A stretch of DNA of 64,000 bases from CAZDUZ01 sp964508755 (lineage in GTDB: Bacteria > Patescibacteriota > Dojkabacteria > SC72 > JAFGCJ01): assembly GCA_964508755.1 (NCBI GenBank), contig CAZDUZ010000001.1:19598-83597 (forward strand), written 5' to 3'. The notes under the pieces are model-generated. The model did not search any database and had not been told where the DNA came from. It saw only the letters and a list, made by a program, of their open reading frames with translations. The translations under genes and the position numbers were made by a program. Positions 50,868-58,647 of the stretch are shown here, piece by piece (the stretch's first letter is position 1; every line of letters starts with the position of its first letter).

Positions 50868-52349
50868 ATGGAACAGAAATCAGAAAATTCTTCTCAACCC
50901 TCAGCTAATAAGCCTGTTTCACGAAAAGCTTTTTCAATACCACACTGGATTAAGCTTGCTGTAATTGCCCTTGCAATGGTTTTACCGGTTTTTGTGGTTT
51001 CGATGATTCTCTTAGTAAAAACCCAGGAACGGCAACAACTTATATATGATATGTCTTTAAAGACAGAGTATAACCTGGGGGGAGCGGTCAAACAGATGGC
51101 TCCGTCATTGAATGCGATTAGTTCCGAAAGTGATTTTTACGACAGATATAATGAAGAGGTTGAATCAGAATATGGGTATTCGTTATCTCCATCGGTTCTT
51201 GCAGATTATGTTGAAAATACAAATCTTATCTCAACAAAAGGTTCAGTAATCATCCGGATTGATCAGGTTAAGCGAGGATTGCGGTATGAACCTGCGTATT
51301 CCACAGCGTTTGTGGCGACCTATGTTCTAAAAAATACTCTTGATACTGAAGCAGCAGTCGAATTTGAATTTCCGTTTCCTGCAGATATGCTAAATAAGGA
51401 AATAAATAATGCATTGCTTCTTGTTGATGGGGTTGAACAGGAAAAGTCAGTAAAAGTAATAGAGAGCGTTACGCAAGAACAGATTGTACCTAGTACGGAT
51501 CCTTCTTACGATTACAACTGGTCAGTACCATATTATCCTGAAAATACAGCGAAAAGTGGGCTTTTCTGGGAGGGTACGATTCCAGCTCAGGGACAGCGGG
51601 AAATTGAAGTGAGGTATAACACCGTTGGTCTTGGCAACTTCAGTTATGCCGGCATGGAAAATCCTGAAGGCTCGCAAGATCTGTCATTCTCTGTAAAAAT
51701 CATCGGTAGTAGAAAGTACGATAATCTCGGAAGCTTAACTATTGATTCAAGAGAGTATATCCAAGAGGGTGAACAAACCGGCGTAATTCTAAACTGGACT
51801 AAGCCGGACTTGTTTTCAGCTCCACACATTGAGGTATCTGTTGCACCCCGAGTAAATCCCTCTGAACATTTATCCGAAATATATGTAATTATGGTACCTC
51901 TCTATTTCGCGTTTGCGAGTGCAGTGATACTGATGGTTTCACTTCTTAAGAAGCAGTTTGGTGGAGTAGATATGGTTTTACTTGCTTCGCTGTTTACGAT
52001 ATTTTTCCCGTTGCTTCATTATCTGGTTAGCTTCAATATAGATCCAAGTGCAGATGTATTAGCCAACTATGAAGGAGTGGTCAATTTCTCTATGCCACTG
52101 TATGGTGCCTTTGCTATTGCGCTTGGTGTCATCGGGTCATTGATGGTTTATCTGTTGGGTCGTGTTAGTGGGTGGTCTTTTTCACTCGGGGTGGGTTTGC
52201 CATTGATTATTGTCTTTATGGCTTTCTTCCCGCTTGCCATGACACTGCCTGAATACAAATACCTCCTTGCGTTAATTGGGGTAGTTGCGATTCTTGGAGT
52301 TGTTGTCCAAATGAGGGCAACGAGGAAAATTGTCCGTTCGATAGAGTAA
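50868..52349 (+). CDS. membrane protein, CreD-like topology, 493 aa
   Basis: Not firmly recognised. It has an N-terminal transmembrane helix (about 27-51), a soluble beta-rich domain of some 290 residues with paired Trp/Tyr motifs (YNWSVPYYPENTAKSGLFWEG), and five or six C-terminal helices. This layout, including AYSTAFVATYVLKNTLDTEA, is reminiscent of the CreD inner-membrane family, but I see no decisive motif. A TATACT at about 50831 upstream and a strong terminator after the stop make it a single-gene unit. Confidence 0.75.
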   Translation: MEQKSENSSQPSANKPVSRKAFSIPHWIKLAVIALAMVLPVFVVSMILLVKTQERQQLIYDMSLKTEYNLGGAVKQMAPSLNAISSESDFYDRYNEEVESEYGYSLSPSVLADYVENTNLISTKGSVIIRIDQVKRGLRYEPAYSTAFVATYVLKNTLDTEAAVEFEFPFPADMLNKEINNALLLVDGVEQEKSVKVIESVTQEQIVPSTDPSYDYNWSVPYYPENTAKSGLFWEGTIPAQGQREIEVRYNTVGLGNFSYAGMENPEGSQDLSFSVKIIGSRKYDNLGSLTIDSREYIQEGEQTGVILNWTKPDLFSAPHIEVSVAPRVNPSEHLSEIYVIMVPLYFAFASAVILMVSLLKKQFGGVDMVLLASLFTIFFPLLHYLVSFNIDPSADVLANYEGVVNFSMPLYGAFAIALGVIGSLMVYLLGRVSGWSFSLGVGLPLIIVFMAFFPLAMTLPEYKYLLALIGVVAILGVVVQMRATRKIVRSIE

Positions 52350-52400
52350 GCAGAGTCTTGTAAGACTGGAGGGAGTAAACTTCTGGAGCGTTTGAAACAA

Positions 52401-52428
52401 AGCAGGCTGAATATCAGCCTGCTTTTCT
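52401..52428 (+). terminator. intrinsic terminator after the 50868 gene
   Basis: AGCAGGCT pairs with AGCCTGCT around a 7-nt loop GAATATC, followed by TTTTCTTT. Confidence 0.9.
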
Positions 52429-52467
52429 TTATGTTTTTTTCATGTTGGTAAATTAGTATTGTTCACT

Positions 52468-53151
52468 ATGAAGGAGTCGAGTAATGAAAGCGCGTTAGAT
52501 AATAATTTACCCCGGGAAAAACTAAAGCGTTTGGGGATAGGAGGTTTGAGTGACACCGATCTTATCGCTGTATTGCTTGGATCGGGTATTGAGGGAAAGG
52601 GTATAAAAAAGCTATCTCGCTCTGTATCCTATTATATGCATTCACACCTTAAAGAAATGTCCTCCAAAAATCTAGAGGGTGGTGTTACCCATTCAATGAC
52701 ACTTATTCCCGAATGGAGGAAACTCATCGCTATAAAGGGAGTGGGGGAAGTGAAAGCGATGCAGATCCAATGCGCACTCGAACTTGGTAGAAGATTCTTT
52801 GCGAAAACGAACACTGAAGCAAGAATAATTCGAAGTCGAAGTGATGTCTTATCACTTTGTTCGTATCTGAAAAAGATGCGTCAGGAACATGTTGTTGTTA
52901 TTGCTTTGAACGCACGGAATGAAGTCATTGCTAAGAAAACTGTAGCGATAGGTTCTCTAAATAAGGCAGTTGTAGAGCCCCGAGATATTCTTGGATGGGC
53001 TCTTGTCCAGTATGCCTCAGGTATAGTACTGGTACATAATCATCCTTCAGGAAGCACAGAGCCAAGTAGTGCGGATCTTACTTTTACCGACAAAATACGG
53101 AAAGCCTCGGAACTCCTTGGGGTCAACTTCATTGATCACGTGATTGTTTAG
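52468..53151 (+). CDS. radC: RadC-family (JAMM) protein
   Basis: 227 aa from ATG 52468 (an in-frame TTG lies at 52459). It has an N-terminal UPF0758/HhH region (LPREKLKRLGIGGLSDTDLIAVLLGSG, LIAIKGVGEVKAMQI) and a C-terminal JAMM metalloprotease-like domain with HNHPSGSTEPSSAD (near 190). It ends at DHVIV, slightly shorter than most relatives, which usually add about ten residues. The biochemical role is unsettled; a role in DNA repair or transformation has been suggested for the family. Its end overlaps dcd by 23 bp (convergent). Confidence 0.93.
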   Translation: MKESSNESALDNNLPREKLKRLGIGGLSDTDLIAVLLGSGIEGKGIKKLSRSVSYYMHSHLKEMSSKNLEGGVTHSMTLIPEWRKLIAIKGVGEVKAMQIQCALELGRRFFAKTNTEARIIRSRSDVLSLCSYLKKMRQEHVVVIALNARNEVIAKKTVAIGSLNKAVVEPRDILGWALVQYASGIVLVHNHPSGSTEPSSADLTFTDKIRKASELLGVNFIDHVIV

Positions 53152-53785
53152 CAGGGATAAAGGGGTATTTTTCTTTCAATTTCGAGATGTTGCCTTTTTC
53201 GATGAGATCCTTTTCTACATTATTTTTCTCTTTTTTTGCACCCATAATTTTCTTAGCTTTGTGCCATCTGCTTTTTTCAATATCTATCTCACGATCCAGT
53301 TCTTGGAATGTTAACTGACAGAAACGTTCTCCAGGATAGATTCGTACCGGTTGCTCATTCTTGTTTTCTATGGGAACGATTAAATTACCTTCATATCCTG
53401 CATCAACAATACCTGTCAGGTCGATTGATAATCCCTTTCTGTTAAGAGAGGATCGAGGGTAGAGAATTGCCATTACATTGGTGGGCATGGTAATGCGTTC
53501 GAGAACGGTTGCTACAACAAGTTCGTTTGGAAGTAACTCGAAATATTGTCCTTCCTTCAGTTCGACCGGATAGGTGGACTGAGGGTCATCAAGGGTAGAC
53601 ATGTTGATTTTTATAGCTTCTCGACCGTTTCTAGTCATTGTCCAGGCACGTGGTACCATAAATGTATATCCAAGTCGTAGATCTATTGAGTGAGGGCGAA
53701 GCTGAAACTGATCAAGAACTGGATCAAAGGACAATTTTCCGTCTAAAAGATATTGTTCAAGTGAAGTTCGTGAAAGAATTCCCAT
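53129..53785 (-). CDS. dcd: dCTP deaminase / dUTPase-fold enzyme
   Basis: 218 aa. A trimeric dUTPase-fold enzyme with HSIDLRLGYTFMVP, YPRSSLNRKGLSI (motif 2), GIVDAGYEGNLIVPIEN with the catalytic Glu region, and FCQLTFQELD. It converts dCTP to dUTP, or dCTP directly to dUMP if bifunctional. The C-terminal 45 residues are a Lys/Glu-rich extension. It is followed in the operon direction by nothing; the DHFR-like gene lies 6 nt upstream, suggesting joint expression for thymidylate supply. Confidence 0.9.
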   Translation of the reverse strand: MGILSRTSLEQYLLDGKLSFDPVLDQFQLRPHSIDLRLGYTFMVPRAWTMTRNGREAIKINMSTLDDPQSTYPVELKEGQYFELLPNELVVATVLERITMPTNVMAILYPRSSLNRKGLSIDLTGIVDAGYEGNLIVPIENKNEQPVRIYPGERFCQLTFQELDREIDIEKSRWHKAKKIMGAKKEKNNVEKDLIEKGNISKLKEKYPFIPAKQSRDQ

Positions 53786-53791
53786 AGTGTA

Positions 53792-54316
53792 TTAGTAAGA
53801 AATTGAATAGTGGTAGTGAACAACCCCCGATGGGTCGTGGTTTACCTCCTTAAGATTCAGACGAAAATCGTTTGGAATATCATCGATAAAACGAATCCCC
53901 CTGCTAGAGAGAAGAGGAACAACGGTTACTAATAACTGGTTAATCATTCTTGAGGATAGAAATTGCGTAAATACTTCGCTTCCGCCTGCAATGAGACAAG
54001 AGCTGAAGCCTTTATGTTCAAGGCTTTCAATTACTTCTTGAGGGGAACCGCTGGTGAAATGGAGTTGTTTGGGCAGATCTGAAAGCTTCTTTCCGTTCGT
54101 TAGTACAACGGTAAGACGGTCGGGTAATGCAATTCCTCTTAGTTCCGTTTCAAAGGTCCTTCTTCCCACGACGACGACACCGCTACTTCGGGATAGAAGG
54201 TTAAACGTTGATGTTTCAAATAATGAGGTCGGGAAAAGTCCATTATATTTTCTGAATCGGTCTCTTTGTACTAGGTGTCCGTTTGCGGTAACAACAGCTA
54301 TTGCGGTGACATTCAT
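53792..54316 (-). CDS. dihydrofolate reductase-like / RibD C-terminal domain protein
   Basis: 174 aa with the DHFR/RibD-C fold: NVTAIAVVTANGHLVQ, a VVVVGRRTFETE stretch with the NADPH-binding region, and SSCLIAGGSEVFTQFL. Many small bacterial proteins of this family are annotated dihydrofolate reductase family; whether it reduces dihydrofolate or another substrate cannot be read from sequence. Proximity to dcd supports a nucleotide-metabolism role. The ATG follows a TAATAT/TATTAA -10-like stretch by 6-9 nt. Confidence 0.85.
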   Translation of the reverse strand: MNVTAIAVVTANGHLVQRDRFRKYNGLFPTSLFETSTFNLLSRSSGVVVVGRRTFETELRGIALPDRLTVVLTNGKKLSDLPKQLHFTSGSPQEVIESLEHKGFSSCLIAGGSEVFTQFLSSRMINQLLVTVVPLLSSRGIRFIDDIPNDFRLNLKEVNHDPSGVVHYHYSISY

Positions 54317-54432
54317 AAACGTTTAATATTACTTATTAACCACGTTCTCACTCAGAAAACAAATGATACTTACTGAGCGGTTGCATCTTATCGTGAGAAG
54401 CCTTTCAGTGCAAGATGTACTGCTGAGTGTTC

Positions 54433-54461
54433 TTGCAACAGATGTACATAAATGGTAGTAT
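54433..54461 (+). promoter_or_regulatory. promoter of rpsB
   Basis: TTGCAA (54433-54438), 17-bp spacer ending TGg, then TAGTAT (54456-54461). One of the few promoters here with both -35 and -10. It gives a leader of about 98 nt. Confidence 0.75.
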
Positions 54462-54467
54462 CGCCAC

Positions 54468-54565
54468 GATATTATTTTACTACTCACGCCCCGGCGGCCT
54501 TCTTGTTTTCGACGGGATCGTATCCTTCGAAGATATTCGCGGGCGGGTGTGCAAAGGAGGATCTT
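54468..54565 (+). promoter_or_regulatory. rpsB leader with strong Shine-Dalgarno site
   Basis: The leader is unusually GC-rich, with possible stems (GTATC/GATAT around CTTCGAA; CCCGGCGG/CGGGCGGG region). It ends with AAAGGAGG five bases before ATG 54566. Autoregulation by S2 is possible by analogy with other bacteria, but I cannot match a known leader family. Confidence 0.45.
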
Positions 54566-55933
54566 ATGGCAACTGTATCTACTCGTTCTGAGGGTTCGGC
54601 TTCTAAGAAAGCTGTAACTACAACTGTTTCTACAAAGGCGCCTTCTGTGAAGGAACCGGTGTCTGCTGAGAAATCAGTCGCAAAAAAACAGGTATCTTCG
54701 GTAGAAGCTCCATCGAAGAAGCAATCTGTCGTTCGTCCAGAGGTGTCGAAATCTGAAGAAAAAAAGGTTTCTGCATCACCAATGAGACAACAATCGAATA
54801 AACCGACATCCAGTCATGTATCAAAAGGTCATTCAACGAATGTACCACCAAAAGAAGAACCAATTTCAATTGATGTGAAGATGCCTTCACTTCAACAAAT
54901 GCTGGAAGCTGGAGCGCATTTTGGTCACAAAGTAAGTCGATGGAATCCTGCAATGAAGCCTTACATTTTTGATGTACGTGCAGGGATGCATGTTATCGAT
55001 CTTACCAAGACACTTGGAATGCTTGAAGACGCAGTTAATGCATTAGCCCGGGTGGCGCGGAAGGGGAATATCCTTCTTGTGGGTACCAAGGGACAGGCTG
55101 CAACAATTATTAAGAATGCAGGTATTGACCATGGTGCATTTTTTATCAGCAGACGATGGCCCGGAGGGTTGCTTACAAACTTTAAGACTGTTCACCGTAG
55201 TGTTCGGCGTCTTATGGAGTTGGAAGAAAATCTTGCGTACGGACGTGGATATGAGACAAAGCGTGAGCGTCTCGTGCTTGAGCGTGAACGTGAACGATTA
55301 TCAGTCTTGTATGAGGGTATCCTTTTCATGGATTCACTTCCTTCAGCTATTGTAGTGGTAGACACAAAGGTTGAGAAAAATGCCATTAAAGAGGCTAAGA
55401 AGAAAGGGATTCCTGTGTTTGCTATTGTGGATACCAATTGTGATCCTCGTTTGGTCGAGTATCCAATTCCCGGTAATGAAGATGCAATCAAGTCAATTGA
55501 TCTATTTATTGGAATTCTTGTCCAGGCTTTCACGAGCACAAATACCAGTGCCCGTCTGATTGGACAAAGAAATGACTTTCGTACTCGGGTAGAATTAATT
55601 AGTCGTGAACGTGAAACTGAAGAAGAGCGGAAGCGTAAAGAACGTGAAATTGAAGTAGCACGTCTTAAAGCTATGAAGGAAGGTAAAACCGTCGATATGC
55701 CAAATCAGGAAGAAGCACGTACGGGAGAAAGTAAAGTTGTTCGAGTTGTAAGACAGGAAGAGCAGACCGAACAACAAAGTCAGCGTACGACCGTTCGTGT
55801 TTCACAGGAAAGTCGTTCAACACCGACACGTTCTCAGAAGCCGGCAACGAAAGTTGCTTCTCCCAAGAAGGAAACGGTAAAAAAGAATGTGACTAAGAAA
55901 AAAACAATTAAGAAAACAGCCGTAAAGAAATAG
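54566..55933 (+). CDS. rpsB: ribosomal protein uS2 with long N- and C-terminal extensions
   Basis: 455 aa, against about 230-260 for typical uS2. The core spans roughly residues 107-325: LQQMLEAGAHFGHKVSRWNP, GMHVIDLTKTL, FISRRWPGGLLTNFKT, PIPGNEDAIKSIDLFIGIL. The first 105 residues are Ser/Thr/Lys/Val-rich low complexity, and the last 120 are charged and Lys-rich, ending in KKK/KKT repeats. ATG 54566 is fixed by AAAGGAGG. It is a small-subunit protein; the tails may bind rRNA or other factors. It heads rpsB-tsf-frr-rseP. Confidence 0.95.
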   Translation: MATVSTRSEGSASKKAVTTTVSTKAPSVKEPVSAEKSVAKKQVSSVEAPSKKQSVVRPEVSKSEEKKVSASPMRQQSNKPTSSHVSKGHSTNVPPKEEPISIDVKMPSLQQMLEAGAHFGHKVSRWNPAMKPYIFDVRAGMHVIDLTKTLGMLEDAVNALARVARKGNILLVGTKGQAATIIKNAGIDHGAFFISRRWPGGLLTNFKTVHRSVRRLMELEENLAYGRGYETKRERLVLERERERLSVLYEGILFMDSLPSAIVVVDTKVEKNAIKEAKKKGIPVFAIVDTNCDPRLVEYPIPGNEDAIKSIDLFIGILVQAFTSTNTSARLIGQRNDFRTRVELISRERETEEERKRKEREIEVARLKAMKEGKTVDMPNQEEARTGESKVVRVVRQEEQTEQQSQRTTVRVSQESRSTPTRSQKPATKVASPKKETVKKNVTKKKTIKKTAVKK

Positions 55934-56002
55934 TTGAGATCTCGAACAACGGTGTTCATGGGTACTCAAGCAGCCAAATAAACTGTAAAAAAAACAACAA
56001 AA

Positions 56003-56596
56003 ATGATTAGTTTCGATGAAGTTAAAAAATTGCGAGCTCAAACGGGGGCGGGTATTAATCTGTGTAAAGAAGCTCTAGAATCTTCCGGTGGAGATATGGA
56101 AAAAGCTCTCGATTATATCCGTAAAAAAGGATCTTTGAAGGCAGAAAAACGTGCTGACCGTGAAACTTCTCAGGGGGTGATTGGATACTATTTGCATGGT
56201 GTTGATCATAGAGTCGCAGCACTGGTTGAGCTTAACTGCGAAACTGATTTTGTAGCCCGAAATGAGTCATTTAGAGAATTGGCACATGAACTTGCCATGC
56301 AGGTTGCTGCAATGAAACCTCAATACGTTGACCGTAACTCTGTTCCTGCAGAAGTTCTCGAAAAGGAAAAACAATTATTCCGCGAATCTGACGAACTGAA
56401 AGGAAAGCCTGAAGAAATGATGGATAAGATTCTTACCGGTAAGCTCGAAAAGTTCTACTCTGAAAGTTGTCTCATGGATCAGGCTTACTTTAAAGATGAA
56501 TCAATGAAGATTTCTGACTTGGTGAACGGAGCAATCGCCACAATCGGTGAAAAAATTGTGGTTTCACGCATTTACAGGATGGAAGTTGGCGGTTAG
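56003..56596 (+). CDS. tsf: elongation factor Ts
   Basis: 197 aa, the short form. N-terminal UBA-like domain (VKKLRAQTGAGINLCKEALE, ALDYIRKKG), then the core GVIGYYLHGVDHRVAALVELNCETDFVARNESF. EF-Ts recycles EF-Tu. It follows rpsB by 69 nt, as in most bacteria. Confidence 0.97.
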   Translation: MISFDEVKKLRAQTGAGINLCKEALESSGGDMEKALDYIRKKGSLKAEKRADRETSQGVIGYYLHGVDHRVAALVELNCETDFVARNESFRELAHELAMQVAAMKPQYVDRNSVPAEVLEKEKQLFRESDELKGKPEEMMDKILTGKLEKFYSESCLMDQAYFKDESMKISDLVNGAIATIGEKIVVSRIYRMEVGG

Positions 56597-56652
56597 AATA
56601 GAAGTAGAACTTTCGGACCCTTTGTCGGGTAATTAATTGATCTACTTCATTC

Positions 56653-57201
56653 ATGAACCTTTCTGATGGAATTTCTAGTATGCAGTCAGCTGTCACCGGT
56701 CTACGCGAAGCGTTAGGTAGAATTCGAGCGGGAAGGGCAAATCCTGAAATGATCGAAGGCGTTCATATCGACGTGTATGGTTCGAAAATGCCTATTGCTC
56801 ATGTGGCAACAATATCGACTCCAGATCCACGCACAATAGTCATTCAGCCATGGGATGAGTCAAATATAAAACCTCTAGAGAAGGCTATTCTTGCTTCTGA
56901 TCTTGGTCTAAATCCTGTTGTTGACGGCAAGATTATCCGTCTTTCGATACCTCTTCCTACTGAAGAACTTCGAACCGAGTATGTGAAAACGATGAAAGGT
57001 GAAGTTGAGGAAACAAAAGTGGCCATACGGGGAATGCGTCATAAGATGATGGATGCATTGGAGGAAGAGGAAAAGGCTGGTGGCGTTTCTGCAGATGATA
57101 TCAAACGTCAGAAAGACCAGGTAGAGAATGAAGTAAAAAAGATTATGGAAGAAATTGAAGAAATTGAAGAGGCTAAAGAGAAGGAGTTAATGACGGTGTA
57201 G
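56653..57201 (+). CDS. frr: ribosome recycling factor
   Basis: 182 aa, standard. Motifs: GRIRAGRANPEMIEGVHIDVYG, IVIQPWDESNIKPLEKAI, PLPTEELRTEYVK and a C-terminal charged helix. It splits post-termination ribosomes with EF-G. It directly follows tsf; the pyrH gene usual between them is absent. Confidence 0.97.
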   Translation: MNLSDGISSMQSAVTGLREALGRIRAGRANPEMIEGVHIDVYGSKMPIAHVATISTPDPRTIVIQPWDESNIKPLEKAILASDLGLNPVVDGKIIRLSIPLPTEELRTEYVKTMKGEVEETKVAIRGMRHKMMDALEEEEKAGGVSADDIKRQKDQVENEVKKIMEEIEEIEEAKEKELMTV

Positions 57202-57285
57202 AATAGTAGTATACCTGTCTGTCTTTTCTTGGTTGTATTCAATAGAATGTTAATGACACTTTGACGTAACTTTAACGCGAAGAAC

Positions 57286-58533
57286 ATGCTTTCGATAATT
57301 ACAACGATAATACTGTTCCTTCTCATTATTTCGCTTATTGTCGTAGTACATGAATTTGGTCATTACATAGCGGCTCGGATTACCGGTATGGAGATTGAAG
57401 AGTTTGCTGTCGGTATGGGACCGGTTCTCTGGCAGCGTAAACACAGTAAATCAAAGGTTATTGCTCGATTCTTGGATTTTGTGGTGAGACTTTTATCGAG
57501 AGGGGCCTATGGGGGATCATCATCGAAAAATGGAAAGCCTCGAATAGATACTGCTTATATGATCAAACTGTTTCCTATTGGTGGATATGTAAGGATTTTA
57601 GGTGAGGAGGAGGAGAATTTATCTGAAGGAAGCTTCAGCGAGAAATCGGTGAGGGCACGTATACTGGTTGCAGTTGCCGGTGTTTTTATGAATATTCTCC
57701 TTGGCGCGTTTTTCTTTTACCTTGTCCTCTTTGCAAAAGGATTTGTTTATGACGGTTTACCATACTATGAAGGTTTCAAGCCTTTCTTTGGTGAACAGGA
57801 GATCAAATATGCGTATCCGGTGACGGTTATGAATGCTGTTGAAGACTCTCCTGCAAAAGATGCAGGTTTTGAAGGTGGGTGGGAGATCCTTACTGTAGAC
57901 GGTGTAATGGTAGAAAATACGCAAGAATTACGAAATGAATTAGAAGGTAAAGAGAATCAGGAGATTACTATTGGAGTGAATACACCAGAGGAAGGTGAAA
58001 TGGATGTTCTGGTAACTGTTTCTGATGAGGCGACGATTGGCGTTGAATTGGCGCAGGACTTGCAAGTGCTTTCGATTTCATATACGGGAGTTCAGAAAAT
58101 CTTTGCTGGTTTCTTGCATGGGGCAAATATGTTAAAGGCAAATGTATATATTCTTGGACAGCTCATCGGGCAATCAGTAGAAGAAGGGTCTGTTGATCCG
58201 GTTGCTCAATCGGTCGCAGGACCGGTAGGTCTCGTGGCTATCATTGATATAGTGAAAAAATATGGTGGCATTGTAGGACTTCTGGATCTAATCGGTTTAT
58301 TCAATGTCGCACTGGTGATGATGAACATGCTGCCGTTTCCTGCTCTTGACGGAGGTCATGTAGCTTTTCTTGCTCTAGAAGGAATTCGTGGACGTCCGGT
58401 TAACAAAAAACTGCAACAGGCGCTCTTTACTGGAGGAATGATCATTCTTCTGCTCTTTATGGTGGTGGTTTCTGCCAAGGATGTGTTCCAGTTTGGAATA
58501 TGGGATGGCATTAAAGGATTATTCGGAGGATAG
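57286..58533 (+). CDS. rseP: RseP-type site-2 membrane protease
   Basis: 415 aa. Zinc motif HEFGHYIAAR in the first helix (near 22), a second helix with FMNILLGAFFFYLVLF, a PDZ domain (about 170-255, with DSPAKDAGFEGGWEILTVDG), and NMLPFPALDGGHV (near 350) plus the C-terminal helices. It cleaves membrane-embedded substrates such as anti-sigma factors or signal-peptide remnants. It follows frr, as in the frr-uppS-cdsA-dxr-rseP order, but the three middle genes are missing. Confidence 0.95.
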   Translation: MLSIITTIILFLLIISLIVVVHEFGHYIAARITGMEIEEFAVGMGPVLWQRKHSKSKVIARFLDFVVRLLSRGAYGGSSSKNGKPRIDTAYMIKLFPIGGYVRILGEEEENLSEGSFSEKSVRARILVAVAGVFMNILLGAFFFYLVLFAKGFVYDGLPYYEGFKPFFGEQEIKYAYPVTVMNAVEDSPAKDAGFEGGWEILTVDGVMVENTQELRNELEGKENQEITIGVNTPEEGEMDVLVTVSDEATIGVELAQDLQVLSISYTGVQKIFAGFLHGANMLKANVYILGQLIGQSVEEGSVDPVAQSVAGPVGLVAIIDIVKKYGGIVGLLDLIGLFNVALVMMNMLPFPALDGGHVAFLALEGIRGRPVNKKLQQALFTGGMIILLLFMVVVSAKDVFQFGIWDGIKGLFGG

Positions 58534-58647
58534 TAGATATTTCGCATCTCCTACGCGAAAGGGGTACGAGTTCTCTTTGACAGCATGTTCCTACGTGGTG
58601 TAGGATGAAATTCAAACAGAAGTGTGTAATTTTGTAAACGCTGCTCA

